Positions 38,622 to 48,849 of a DNA stretch of 50,006 nt are shown one piece after another (position 1 is the stretch's first letter; every line of letters begins with the position of its first letter). A program made the position numbers and the translations under genes. The stretch spans positions 1 to 50,006 of the forward strand of contig NZ_CAKZLP010000072.1 in assembly GCF_937127095.1 (NCBI RefSeq). Reading direction: 5' to 3'. This stretch comes from an uncultured Amphritea sp. GTDB taxonomy: Bacteria; Pseudomonadota; Gammaproteobacteria; Pseudomonadales; Balneatricaceae. Below the pieces are notes generated by a model. The model searched no databases, was not told where the DNA came from, and was given only the letters and a program-made list of their open reading frames with translations.

Positions 38622-41600
38622 ATGGCATATGTTTTCGATGATGAGCAGCCCGCTCAGGCACAGTCACGCTATGTATTTGAGGATGAGCTGCCGCGAGAAA
38701 GCTCAGGCGATGAGTCATCAAGCTTGTGGGATATTGCAGTTTCTGGCTATCAAAACATCATGGGCAGTCGCGATATAAGCAAAGCGGCATCAAACCTAAA
38801 TGATCTGAATGACCCTGAGTTCTCTTCAATTGAAAAAGCAAAACCTGACAATTCATCATTTCTCGGTATTTCTGGTGATGAGTTACGTCGGCGATTAATT
38901 GCCGGGCAAGAAGGTGGGGTTGAGCGGCTCACTGCAGATGAGCAGCGCCGATTGGATAGCGGTAATCAGTCGCTGAAAGAGGCGGGGAAAGTAAAGCTTT
39001 CGGGCGTCACTAAGCAGTTTCTTACAGGGGATGGTGAGTCAACGTGGTGGGAAGATTTTGCCGCTGACCCCGTAACTATTGTTGCCGAAATAGGCGCGCA
39101 ATCTGCCTATGGATCAGTCGAGGCGCTTGGGACCGGTTTGTTGATGGCTCCAGTTGGCGGTCCTCTTGCTATTGGTGCCGGAAGCGGAATGGGATCTGGT
39201 CGAATAGAATTTGCTAACACCGTAACAGAGGATCTTCGCTCAAATGGCTTCGATGTTACCAATGCAGAAAACCTGAGAGCGCAGCTATCGAAACAGCCTG
39301 AAGCTTACGAGGCGGCGAAAGATAAAGCACTTAAACGCGCCGTTGCTATCGGATCCCTTGATGCAGCCAGCTTTGGTATCGCCAGCAAAACACTTGGATT
39401 TGGCACTGGAATGTTAAAGCAAGTGACTAACCTTGGGCTGCAGACTGGCGTTCAGGCTGGCGCGGGCGCCTCCGGAGAAGCTTTGGCCCAGTTAGTAACA
39501 GAGGGCGAGGTTTCAGATGGTCGTGCTGTAGCGGCTGAGGCGGTTGGTGAACTGGTGACCGCGCCAGTTGATGTGTATGCGGCAACCCGGAAATATTCTG
39601 CAGATGCAAAATCCAGAGCGGATCAGCCATCCCCAGGCTCGGATTCCGATCTTGATGCGCTTGAGTCGCAAATGACTGGCGTTGTCGATCAAGGCTGGCA
39701 AGATCTCAATGATAATGTTGCTCCGAGAATTGGCAGTGATGATGTTATTTACAGTGCTGAAGACCCTGCAACAGTCGCGCAGCGTAAGGCTCAGCAAGAG
39801 CAGCGACAAGCTGATAACTTTAGTGCTATGTATGGACAGGAAGGGCAGACCCCTTACCAGCAGGCGCCGATGGAAGGTGACCTGCTGCAGCCTGGACAGA
39901 TCACCAACGAAGAGCAGATGCTGAATGCTCCGCAGGAAAATAAGCTGGCTGGCCTGCAGTTTGATGGCGTAAATAAGATTGGCCAGGAAGGCATGATTTA
40001 CGCAGGGCAGGATCAGCCAGCCCCTGAAGCGCAGTCAAATGCCTACGAAGGTGTAGGCCTGAATGTCACTAATCGCCAAGCCAGCATGGCTCCAGGACTT
40101 CCGCAGGGCGATATTAATCGAACCATTCCAGTTGATGTCGTTAACACCGCTCGCGGCGGGTTGCAGATCCCAGGGAAGCAATCTATTGCACCTCAGTCCG
40201 CTGTGGGTCAGGATGTAGCAGGCGAGAAAATTGATAATGAGTGGACCGCTTTCGCGCCTGAGACACAAACCCTGAATATCCCCCGGGCAGAAATGCCGCA
40301 GATTAAAGCGGAACACCGCGGGGCCATGGTTAATTTCATGAATGCCCGCGGCATTGAGCATCAGCAGGAAGAGATTCCCGCTAATGAGCTTAAACCGACA
40401 CAAGCAGAGTTCTCACTGGCTAAGGTTAAGAAGGCGAAAGCCTTTAAGGGTGGGGCCCGGTCAATTCTTATTTCTGCTGATAACCATGTTATTGATGGCC
40501 ATCATCAGTGGTTAGCAAGTCTCGACAAAGGTGAAACCATCAAGGCTATTCGCCTGGATGCACCAGCGACTGACCTAATCAAGTTGGCGAATGAGTTCCC
40601 AAGCTCAGAGACTGCTACCGGTGCGACTGAACCAATGGCGGCCAAGCCGGTTCAAAAGCCTAAGCGCATTACCTTTAAGCCCGAGAAGCACAGCTTTGCT
40701 CATGCTATCGCATATTCTGGCGGTATGAATCGCCAAGCTGCAATTAATATGGGCATCGATGAGGCCCACTTTAAAGATAAGCGCGGCGGTGTGTTTGGCA
40801 AACCTCTGTTTCCTAAGAATGGGGGATTAACAGAAGGCGAACTATTTGAAACGCTAAGCCAAGAAGGTGTTGGATATATCAACACGCAGGAAGAATTCCG
40901 GGCTCGCTTATATGATCACCTATCTGGTAAGCCGCATTACACCCCTGATGGATACATCAATCAGGCTGAGATTGAGGCAGAGGAACGTGCTAAACTTGAA
41001 ACTAAAGCAGATCCTATCGTTGAAGGGCAGACTTCTGAAGAATCTCTGACCTCCGTTGCAGCGTTTGAAGCAAAAGAGGCTGGCGTTTCTGAGGATCGTA
41101 TAGAGCAAATCCTCATTGAATTTGCTGACAACGAATTAGATATTGCACTGGAGCTACGTTATGAAATCGACCGAGTACAAGCCGAAAGGGATCAGGCCGG
41201 AAATGGTAATGAAGGGAATGCGCGAACTGGAGCGCAGAAAGAAGGCTTCCCAGAAGGCCGACCAACAACCGCAGAAGAAGTCTGGGGATCAGAATCAGAC
41301 TTCGAGTTAGATTCCTACACAGAGCAAGATCTCGCTACGCAAGACGAGGCTAAAGCTAAATCCGAAGCAGATGCGGCAGCAAAAGCCAAAGCCGCTCAGG
41401 ACAAAGCTCAGGCCGACTCTGAAGTAAATGATTTTACCCTATCTGGTTCAGATCGAACCGCAGATATCGCTGCCTCCCGTGGCCAGAATGATATGTTCGG
41501 CGCCAGCAAGGCAAGCACCAGTCAAACAAATGCCACTGATAAAATAATAACGACTACTGAAGATGCCGTGAAAGCTATTCGGACGGTGGTTGAAACGCAA

Positions 41601-44600
41601 AAAGATGTTGTCTCCGCCGTTCATCGAGACGATATAGGTGATATCGATTTTATTTGGGGTGATGAAGGTAAAGCGCCATCATCTTCTGGTAAGCGCAAAG
41701 GTGCCAAAGGGGTATCTCATATCCTTGAAGCGCGGATGAGGAAAGATGGGCTAACCGAGGCCGAAGCCATTGCTGTTGCCGATGAAGTGGCTGTAGCTTT
41801 GGTATTAGGGGATATAGTTAATCAATCAAATATCAACGGAACTCAAAAGACGTCGGTTTCAAATGGACGCTATACGGCTTGGTTGATAAAGGAACCTCAG
41901 ACAAATCATTGGTTGCTGACAGGCTGGAAAGAGAATGTCGAGACTTCCGGTGAGATTGGCAAGGGACATGACAAAACCAATTCTACGCACTCCGGACCTA
42001 CACCTACCCGTTCCGAAGAGGGAGCGGAAGCCTCAAAGAAAAGTATAGAGCAGGATAAGGATACAGTTCAAGCGCCAAGTGACAGCCTTAAAACAGTCGC
42101 GGTTCCGTCAACTGAGCAGGAGTCTCAGGCGAAGCCAGCCTCAAAGATCGAAGACTTTGGCGAGGTGCTTGAAGGTGCGAATAAGCATTCCTATCAATTC
42201 AAGGAGGCGATTGGGGCTGATATCGATGTAAAAGCCGTTCCGCTATCCAAGTCATTCCCTCAACCTGATTATGAAAAACTTGTCACTGCGGGCGCAGACC
42301 CAAGAGTGTTGGCGTTTGTCGCGCAGCTACGGTCTGAAATTAAAGCGAAGCCTCGCGCCAAGTATAAGGTTAGTCGGTGGGCTGAAACAGTAGAGTCAGC
42401 CAGATCTACGTCAGCTTCCTTGATGGATGGAACAATCCCACCTGAAAAGCTCATTGAAAGGCTGGAGAATGGCGCTGGCCACCTAAAGTACATGCCTGTG
42501 ATAATGGATCTCGCCACTGAGATTCTGCCGAGCCAGATAAAAGACCTGGGTAGTTATAAGATCGAGGGCCATCACTACAGCATTTTCCGCGGCGAAAAGG
42601 ACGTAGATAAGATTGTGGTAATCGACACCGCCAAGAAGGGCGGGTTCGGTGGCATGGGTAACCAGCAGCACTTCGACACTGTTGATGAAGCAAAGGCCTA
42701 TATTAAAGGTCAGGTTACTACGGAAAGCGATACCGGCAAGCCTATGGCTAAGTTCGATATTTGGACTGAGCGCGGTAAAGATGGTTACTTTATTGGCAAA
42801 AAGCTTTCTGCCAGAAAGTATATTGAGCTGCATAAAGCAGACTCATCAATCGCTGCCAGGGAGTATGTGCAGCAGCATAACGATGAACTTGTCGCGCTAC
42901 TCAAGAAGAAAAAAGAAGTGCGCAGTGTTCGCCGCGCCGAAAACAATGAGCGAGTAGGCAAGGATTACCGGTCTGGAATTGATGTTACTCCTGATCTGTT
43001 TGCTGCAACCTTTGGCTTCCGTGGTGTTCAGTTCGGCAACTGGGTGGAGAATGATAAGCGCCAGAAAGATCTGAACAGCGCTTATGATGGGCTAATGGAC
43101 CTGGCTGAATTGATTGGTGTTCCACCTAAAGCGCTTTCATTTGATGGGCAGCTTGGGCTTGCGTTTGGGGCGCGAGGGAAGGGCGGAAAGAATACCGCAA
43201 ACGCTCATTATGAGCCAAGCACCATCGTCATTAATCTGACCAAAAAGAATGGGGCTGGAAGCCTGGCGCATGAGTGGTTTCATGCTCTGGATAATTACTT
43301 TGGTCGAATGGACGGACCCAATGGAGAGGGCCTATATCTGACTGAAGATCAGCGTTCAGCGTATAAACTAAAGGTTGTTGATGGAAAACAAACAGCGGCA
43401 AAAACAGAACCGTCTGATTTTTATGTACGGCAAGAAGTTTATGATGCGTTCAAGTCGCTCGAAAGGGCTATTAATAAAGAGACTAAGCTGACTGAACGCT
43501 CTGCTAAGCTGGATAGCACCCGATCAAAAGATTACTGGTCAACCGTTCGAGAGATGACAGCTCGCAGTTTTGAGCGCTATGTGATCGACCGACTTAAATC
43601 TGAAGGGTTTGAAAGCGACTATCTGGCAAATATTGTTAGTGAAGAAGATCACCAGCGCATTAATGATATTCTAGGTGATGATCAGGCGTATGCCTATCCG
43701 CTGGCTTCGGAGATGGAGGCGGTAAATAACGCCTATGACAATTTGTTTGATGTCATTGACACCAAGGAGACAGAATCAGGTGTCGCTATGTTTTCCCGCA
43801 CCACCACCGGGGCCGACTCTATCGAAGCACTCCCGGGTAACCTGAAACCGAATGCCGGACTTACTGTGGATGCAGTGCGGTCCGCTGCTGACCGGGTTGC
43901 CAGGCGCCTCCGTCTCCGTGGAATCAGGCTTAATGTCGTTGCTACTGAGGCTGATCTGCCTGCCGCTATTCTTGAACAAGCGGCAGAAGATGGCGCGGAA
44001 GGCCAGATAGGCGCGGTGTATCACGATAAGGCAATCCATGTTGTTGCTGACAGAATGCGCAGTATATCAGAGGTTGAGACGGCTATCTTCCATGAGGCAG
44101 CGCATTATGGTGGCAGAGCATTGTTTGGCAGAGATATGGTATCGGCCTATAACAAGTTGTGGATGAAGATCGGTGGCGTTAAGCGTATGCAGGCCTTGGC
44201 GGAAGATGCAGGGCTTGGCGATACTATGAAGCCGTATTTTGAGACAGCTGATGCCGGTATCCAGGATGGCAGCATGTCCATCAAGGAAAGAAACACTTAC
44301 CTGGTCGATGAGTTTCTGGCGCATATGAACCAGCAGCAGGCGGGTAAAAATTTACCGGCACGTATTATGCTGGCGATTAAGGAGTTTATCGGCGCTATTC
44401 GTGACGCTATTCGTAAGTTTGGCTTTGCAGAACTGCCTAATCTTTCTGATTCGGATCTTTCCTATTTACTGAGGAAGGTGCGTAAGGCGGCCCAGGGCAG
44501 CGCGGCAGGATCAGATCGTCCACACTTCATGCGAGTGTCCGATGAAGAGCGAATGGATATTGAGTTAAGCAATCTGGCTGATGAGCTTGAGCTCGATCAG

Positions 44601-47510
44601 CAGGCGGCAGCGGATAGTAGTAAGCCTATGTTCTCCCGCCGCCCCTCTACAGCAGATCAGTTCGATGATTTAAGCCAGGATCAGGAATCCTTTCTGGGCA
44701 AAATCGCCCCGCGAACAACAGCTGAACGCATCCAGGATAGAATAAAAGAGGCGTTGAATCGAGGTGGATTGAAGTTCCGCCAGGGTGTTGTTGATCGATA
44801 TGCAGCGCTGTTTGAGCTTGATAAGCAGGTTCACGGCGAAAGCGTGATTGAAGATCATACAGCCTTTAGTTCGTGGGTGCTGGCTAAGATGAGTCACGCG
44901 GCCGATGGTGCTCTGGCAGCGCTTATGAGCTATGGACGAATACAAATAAATGATGGCGTTATCGAGTTAAAGTCAGGGCAGGAAGGATCAGAAGGCTTAA
45001 TGGGCGTATTGTCACAGCTTGGATCCGGACCAGAGATAGAGCGATTCCTTGGCTGGATAGCTGCAAATCGATCACAGAAGCTGGCCAGTGAAGGTCGAGA
45101 GAATCTGTTCACTGAGGAGGAGGTTGCCGCAGGTGTTGATTTGAATCGTGGCACCACCAAGAATGGTAGCGACCGGAGCGAGCTCTACAATCAAGTATTT
45201 AAAGAGTTTCAGCAGTATCGTGATGATGTTTTAGCGATTGCTGACACGGCTGGACTGCTGCGCAAAGCAATGGAAGACGACCAGGCATTGATTGTAATAG
45301 CAAACAACAACGGGCTGGGTAAGAATCTGGTTGATCGTATTAAACGTCTGAACGGCAAGATTAATCAAGCGATGGATGAAGACGAGAGGCTGGACGCAGC
45401 TGCACAGCAGGGCCAGTTACTGGCTGATCTGCGTGAACTGCTTGAAACAAATCTGATCGATAGCTTTGATACCGAGTATGATGCGCTGACAACAGATCAG
45501 CGTGACATGTGGGCGAACGAGTTTTACGTACCCTTTTACCGGGTGATGGAAGAGGTTGATGTTAAGGGGCCAAAGATATCAGGGGGATTGTCCCGACAGC
45601 AGGCATACAAAAAGCTGAAGGGTGGCAATCAAGAGCTGAATGATCTACTGGAAAACACCCTTATGAATTTCCAGCACTTACTATCTGCATCCCTGAAAAA
45701 TAATGCAGCTCGACAGGCAATGACTAATGCTGAATCGGTTGGCATTGCTGAAGCGACCAGCGAGAGCTCTCGGGATAAGAAGAACTCTACATTTGTTCTG
45801 AATGATGGTATCAAACAGTGGTATAACATTGAGGATTCGCTGGTATTTGAAGCACTCACCTCGCTGAATGATCCTGGTACCGGGTCATTCTCCCGGAGGA
45901 TGATGCGCAGCTTTAAGCGGATATTCACCAGCTTCACCACGGCATCACCGCAATTCATGGTAGCCAACGGGATTCGGGATACACTGCATTCAATGGCAAT
46001 CGGGAACCTGAGCTATAACGGCTTCAGAAACTTCGCCCACGGCTTTAAAGAGTACGGATCTCCTGTCCACAAAGGCCGGGTCAAAGGCGATATGCTGGCC
46101 TCTGGCGCGGCGTTTAGTTTTGGTCACGTTTACGGCACCGGTGATGCTGACGCACTTCATGCTGAGCTTGAGCGCAAAATTAAAGGGGCTAAGGTGCTTC
46201 GGTCGCCGGCGGATGTTCCCGGCATGATGCGTAAGGCCTGGGATTATTATTCAGGCTTTGGTGATGCGTTTGAAAATGCTAACCGGGCATCGATGTTTGA
46301 GCAGAATATGGAGAAAGGTAAGCTTTACTCTGCCTTCCAAGCGCGTGATTTGATGGACTTTAGTTCTCATGGTGCCTGGCCTGCTGTTCGCTTCCTGGTT
46401 GATACAGTACCTTTCCTTAATGCGCGAATTCAGGGTCTGGATAGAATGTACCGTGGCGGTGTTAAGCCTAGCTTCAATGCTATCCGGCATATCATGGGCG
46501 GTAAGTCAGCTTCAATATCAGACCTTCAGGCGGCGAAGCGTTTCGCTATCGTTGTCGGAGGGATGACTGCAGCCAGTATCGCACTGTATCTTCACAATAA
46601 AGATGATGATGATTATCAGGAACTGGAAGACTGGCAACGTGATATGTATTGGTTCGTCAGATTTGGGGAGCATAAGTTTTTCATTCCTAAGCCGTTTGAG
46701 GTGGGCGCTATCGCCACTATCGCTGAGCGCGGTATAGAACAGATGGTTGATGATACCAAGCATGGAGATCTATTCGCTGAGCGCCTTGGCCATGTTGTGA
46801 TGGATACCTTCTCCTTTAACCCAACCCCCCAGATGGTTAAGCCGGTTCTGGACATGTATGCAAACAAGGATAGCTTCACTGGACGACCGATAGAGTCAAT
46901 GGGTATGGATAAGCTGAGCAAAGTTAATCGGATGCGTTCAAACACAACCGAGGGAGCTAAAGCAATATCTAAGATACTCGACGCAACCACTGGACAAATA
47001 AGCGAAAGTTTAGTTATAAGTCCTGTGCAAGCAGACTATCTGATCCAGGGATATCTTGGATGGATTGGATCAATGGGCGCAGCAACAGTCGACGTTATTG
47101 CAAAGACTGCGCAAGGGCAGCAGTCTCCATCAAAGGAATGGTATGAGTACCAGCCTATCCGCCGTTTTTACAAGAATGACAGCAAGCCAGGCTATACCCG
47201 CTACGGTACCGAGTTTTACAAAGTGCTGAAAGAGGTTGACCGGACGTATGCCGATATCATGAATCTCCGAAAGCTGGGAGAAAATGAGGCAGCAGCGGAT
47301 CTTCTTGAAGAAAGTGGCGGCAAGCTGAGAGCGCGTGATCTTCTGCACAAGGCGCAAAGGACGCTGAGCGCCCTAAGTGCCAGAGCCAAGATGATACAAT
47401 CGAACAGCAAGCTCTCCGGCGACGTTAAACGCCGTCAATTGGATCTAATCCGGGTGCGGCAGACCGAGATCCAAAAACGTATAGTTGATCGCGTAGAAGC
47501 TATGCAATAA
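38622..47510 (+). CDS. 2962-residue polyvalent protein (ParB-like, nuclease, two zincin sites, LPD38)
   Basis: TAAGGAG precedes the ATG. Parts seen: an N-terminal motif repeated (YVFDDE, YVFEDE); ParB-like domain ~590-660 (VIDGHHQWLASLDKGETIKA); a GGVFGKPLFPKNGGL region ~680-780; a PBECR-type (barnase/EndoU-like) nuclease ~980-1107 (KGAKGVSHILEARMRKDG); an LPD5-like segment ~1445-1530 and zincin HEWFH at 1550-1554; a second zincin HEAAH at 1824-1828 between two MFSR tetrapeptides (1723, 2003); and an LPD38-type C-terminus ~2410-2830 with one hydrophobic helix near 2641. Such proteins are thought to be packaged and ejected to act in the new host cell. It occupies 18% of the window. Confidence 0.85.
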   Translation: MAYVFDDEQPAQAQSRYVFEDELPRESSGDESSSLWDIAVSGYQNIMGSRDISKAASNLNDLNDPEFSSIEKAKPDNSSFLGISGDELRRRLIAGQEGGVERLTADEQRRLDSGNQSLKEAGKVKLSGVTKQFLTGDGESTWWEDFAADPVTIVAEIGAQSAYGSVEALGTGLLMAPVGGPLAIGAGSGMGSGRIEFANTVTEDLRSNGFDVTNAENLRAQLSKQPEAYEAAKDKALKRAVAIGSLDAASFGIASKTLGFGTGMLKQVTNLGLQTGVQAGAGASGEALAQLVTEGEVSDGRAVAAEAVGELVTAPVDVYAATRKYSADAKSRADQPSPGSDSDLDALESQMTGVVDQGWQDLNDNVAPRIGSDDVIYSAEDPATVAQRKAQQEQRQADNFSAMYGQEGQTPYQQAPMEGDLLQPGQITNEEQMLNAPQENKLAGLQFDGVNKIGQEGMIYAGQDQPAPEAQSNAYEGVGLNVTNRQASMAPGLPQGDINRTIPVDVVNTARGGLQIPGKQSIAPQSAVGQDVAGEKIDNEWTAFAPETQTLNIPRAEMPQIKAEHRGAMVNFMNARGIEHQQEEIPANELKPTQAEFSLAKVKKAKAFKGGARSILISADNHVIDGHHQWLASLDKGETIKAIRLDAPATDLIKLANEFPSSETATGATEPMAAKPVQKPKRITFKPEKHSFAHAIAYSGGMNRQAAINMGIDEAHFKDKRGGVFGKPLFPKNGGLTEGELFETLSQEGVGYINTQEEFRARLYDHLSGKPHYTPDGYINQAEIEAEERAKLETKADPIVEGQTSEESLTSVAAFEAKEAGVSEDRIEQILIEFADNELDIALELRYEIDRVQAERDQAGNGNEGNARTGAQKEGFPEGRPTTAEEVWGSESDFELDSYTEQDLATQDEAKAKSEADAAAKAKAAQDKAQADSEVNDFTLSGSDRTADIAASRGQNDMFGASKASTSQTNATDKIITTTEDAVKAIRTVVETQKDVVSAVHRDDIGDIDFIWGDEGKAPSSSGKRKGAKGVSHILEARMRKDGLTEAEAIAVADEVAVALVLGDIVNQSNINGTQKTSVSNGRYTAWLIKEPQTNHWLLTGWKENVETSGEIGKGHDKTNSTHSGPTPTRSEEGAEASKKSIEQDKDTVQAPSDSLKTVAVPSTEQESQAKPASKIEDFGEVLEGANKHSYQFKEAIGADIDVKAVPLSKSFPQPDYEKLVTAGADPRVLAFVAQLRSEIKAKPRAKYKVSRWAETVESARSTSASLMDGTIPPEKLIERLENGAGHLKYMPVIMDLATEILPSQIKDLGSYKIEGHHYSIFRGEKDVDKIVVIDTAKKGGFGGMGNQQHFDTVDEAKAYIKGQVTTESDTGKPMAKFDIWTERGKDGYFIGKKLSARKYIELHKADSSIAAREYVQQHNDELVALLKKKKEVRSVRRAENNERVGKDYRSGIDVTPDLFAATFGFRGVQFGNWVENDKRQKDLNSAYDGLMDLAELIGVPPKALSFDGQLGLAFGARGKGGKNTANAHYEPSTIVINLTKKNGAGSLAHEWFHALDNYFGRMDGPNGEGLYLTEDQRSAYKLKVVDGKQTAAKTEPSDFYVRQEVYDAFKSLERAINKETKLTERSAKLDSTRSKDYWSTVREMTARSFERYVIDRLKSEGFESDYLANIVSEEDHQRINDILGDDQAYAYPLASEMEAVNNAYDNLFDVIDTKETESGVAMFSRTTTGADSIEALPGNLKPNAGLTVDAVRSAADRVARRLRLRGIRLNVVATEADLPAAILEQAAEDGAEGQIGAVYHDKAIHVVADRMRSISEVETAIFHEAAHYGGRALFGRDMVSAYNKLWMKIGGVKRMQALAEDAGLGDTMKPYFETADAGIQDGSMSIKERNTYLVDEFLAHMNQQQAGKNLPARIMLAIKEFIGAIRDAIRKFGFAELPNLSDSDLSYLLRKVRKAAQGSAAGSDRPHFMRVSDEERMDIELSNLADELELDQQAAADSSKPMFSRRPSTADQFDDLSQDQESFLGKIAPRTTAERIQDRIKEALNRGGLKFRQGVVDRYAALFELDKQVHGESVIEDHTAFSSWVLAKMSHAADGALAALMSYGRIQINDGVIELKSGQEGSEGLMGVLSQLGSGPEIERFLGWIAANRSQKLASEGRENLFTEEEVAAGVDLNRGTTKNGSDRSELYNQVFKEFQQYRDDVLAIADTAGLLRKAMEDDQALIVIANNNGLGKNLVDRIKRLNGKINQAMDEDERLDAAAQQGQLLADLRELLETNLIDSFDTEYDALTTDQRDMWANEFYVPFYRVMEEVDVKGPKISGGLSRQQAYKKLKGGNQELNDLLENTLMNFQHLLSASLKNNAARQAMTNAESVGIAEATSESSRDKKNSTFVLNDGIKQWYNIEDSLVFEALTSLNDPGTGSFSRRMMRSFKRIFTSFTTASPQFMVANGIRDTLHSMAIGNLSYNGFRNFAHGFKEYGSPVHKGRVKGDMLASGAAFSFGHVYGTGDADALHAELERKIKGAKVLRSPADVPGMMRKAWDYYSGFGDAFENANRASMFEQNMEKGKLYSAFQARDLMDFSSHGAWPAVRFLVDTVPFLNARIQGLDRMYRGGVKPSFNAIRHIMGGKSASISDLQAAKRFAIVVGGMTAASIALYLHNKDDDDYQELEDWQRDMYWFVRFGEHKFFIPKPFEVGAIATIAERGIEQMVDDTKHGDLFAERLGHVVMDTFSFNPTPQMVKPVLDMYANKDSFTGRPIESMGMDKLSKVNRMRSNTTEGAKAISKILDATTGQISESLVISPVQADYLIQGYLGWIGSMGAATVDVIAKTAQGQQSPSKEWYEYQPIRRFYKNDSKPGYTRYGTEFYKVLKEVDRTYADIMNLRKLGENEAAADLLEESGGKLRARDLLHKAQRTLSALSARAKMIQSNSKLSGDVKRRQLDLIRVRQTEIQKRIVDRVEAMQ

Positions 47511-47685
47511 GGCCGATGACCCCCAGAACAGAAACTAGAGCGGCAGGGATGCCAAATGACATAATGAGGACGCTTGTCATATTCTGATTTCTGGGGTGAA
47601 CTACTCCTCCAATGTGAACTACGATGAACGAGATCACAAAGAATAATGCGTATGCGGTAACGTAATCAGCCCATTCAGCCATCAT
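47500..47685 (-). CDS. small two-helix membrane protein at the right end
   Basis: GAGG lies five bases before ATG 47685; the longer upstream frame runs into the neighbouring gene. The 61-residue product has two membrane helices (WADYVTAYALFFVISFIVVH, then SVLIMSFGIPAALVSVLGVI). Its 3' end overlaps the polyvalent gene's end by 11 bases on the opposite strand. It could be a holin-like or superinfection-related protein. Function unknown. Confidence 0.65.
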   Translation of the reverse strand: MMAEWADYVTAYALFFVISFIVVHIGGVVHPRNQNMTSVLIMSFGIPAALVSVLGVIGLIA

Positions 47686-47687
47686 TC

Positions 47688-47993
47688 CTACCTCAAGGGG
47701 TGAGCCCCTTTGTCCCACAGTTCCAAAACCCGCCCCTGATACTCGATGAAAGCCCACGGATACCCGGACACTTTATCATAAGCTTCAATAGCCTGGGCCA
47801 GAGTATCGAAGTCTTCGCAGTATTTACAGTTTCTTTCCTGATCGTCCCACTTGCCTGCTATTACTGTGAAGGTCGCTTTAAGACTGTCTAGGGATCGGAT
47901 TAGCTCAACCAACTGCTCATACTTATCGCCCGGCATATCATCAATCAGATAGTTGATGGAATCCCAGATTACCTCTCTCTGACTCATGCTCAC
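47688..47993 (-). CDS. uncharacterised acidic protein
   Basis: GTG 47993 has a perfect AGGAGG five bases upstream and is preferred over an ATG two codons later. The 101-residue protein (EVIWDSINYLIDDMPGDKYE, then KWDDQERNCKYCEDFDTLAQ) is helical then beta-like and has two Cys in a CxxC-like pair. Member of the right-end minus-strand operon. Not recognised. Confidence 0.65.
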   Translation of the reverse strand: MSMSQREVIWDSINYLIDDMPGDKYEQLVELIRSLDSLKATFTVIAGKWDDQERNCKYCEDFDTLAQAIEAYDKVSGYPWAFIEYQGRVLELWDKGAHPLR

Positions 47994-48184
47994 CGCTGCC
48001 TCCTCATCTTCTGCTTGCCTTTCCCGCGCCAGTCCTGACCTGGTATGCCGTTTAAGATCTCTGGGCTCTCGTTTAGCGAAACCCTCACGTCATCTATGAC
48101 ATATCCTACTATCTCATATTCCTTTATCGTTTCAGTGATTTTGTGACGCAAAATAGCGTCCGCCCCAACGATAGCTACTTTCAT
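47990..48184 (-). CDS. small protein with a basic tail
   Basis: This 64-residue product has a beta-alpha start (KVAIVGADAILRHKITETIK), an acidic middle, and a basic Arg/Lys-rich end (QDWRGKGKQKMRRQR). It overlaps the next gene by four bases and sits one base from its upstream partner. Not recognised. Confidence 0.55.
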   Translation of the reverse strand: MKVAIVGADAILRHKITETIKEYEIVGYVIDDVRVSLNESPEILNGIPGQDWRGKGKQKMRRQR

Positions 48185-48185
48185 A

Positions 48186-48599
48186 TCACTTCTCCCGCGC
48201 TGCTTTGATCATAGCTTCCAGTAGTTCTGCATCTTTCATTTGATGTTCGTATTCTTCAGCAGTGCGTCTGTTTTTGTTTGTTGTTCGTCCCAGCGCTCTA
48301 TCGTGCTCCTGAAGAGCCCCGTAGGCGCTATCATGAGCGTCAGCCGTTACTCGCGTTAATAAATCAACAGGCACCATCACCATCCCATCCAATATCTGAT
48401 CAGACTTTGCCCACCGCAACCGCGCAGCAGATACCGCTTTAATTATCTCTCCATTCATGTGATCTCGCGTAACCATGCCATCTGGCACGTAATCCAGCAG
48501 TGCCTGCATTTCGTCATGCGTTATTATGGCGCGCTCTACTCGAATGCTATTCCCGCTGTTAAATTTTAGCTTTACTCGCTTAACCAGATCTTCAGTCAT
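48186..48599 (-). CDS. uncharacterised helical accessory protein
   Basis: The 137-residue protein (VERAIITHDEMQALLDYVPD, then MVPVDLLTRVTADAHDSAYG and EEYEHQMKDAELLEAMIKAA) looks like the small accessory proteins found near phage attachment sites. It overlaps the upstream gene by eight bases. Not recognised. Confidence 0.6.
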   Translation of the reverse strand: MTEDLVKRVKLKFNSGNSIRVERAIITHDEMQALLDYVPDGMVTRDHMNGEIIKAVSAARLRWAKSDQILDGMVMVPVDLLTRVTADAHDSAYGALQEHDRALGRTTNKNRRTAEEYEHQMKDAELLEAMIKAAREK

Positions 48600-48849
48600 T
48601 GGTTTTCTCCCGAAGTATCACTATTGGCTTTGTCTGCTGTCTTAAAATATCCACTGATGCTTTATGAAGATCTTTAGAGTACTCGAGCAAAAACACCACC
48701 GACTTTTCCAGCAGGTCTTGATAGCTATTCGACTCCATAGAGTGAGCAGTAACGATCTGATAAAATACCGCTTCGTTCGCATAAAGGTTTCTCAGCTCTT
48801 CTGACATGGCATCCCATAGGATGTGGAAGTTAAGTTGTTGGTCAGTCAT
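48592..48849 (-). CDS. small helical accessory protein
   Basis: An 85-residue protein (QQLNFHILWDAMSEELRNLY, then YQIVTAHSMESNSYQDLLEK), all helical. Overlaps both neighbours by eight bases. Not recognised. Confidence 0.6.
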   Translation of the reverse strand: MTDQQLNFHILWDAMSEELRNLYANEAVFYQIVTAHSMESNSYQDLLEKSVVFLLEYSKDLHKASVDILRQQTKPIVILREKTND

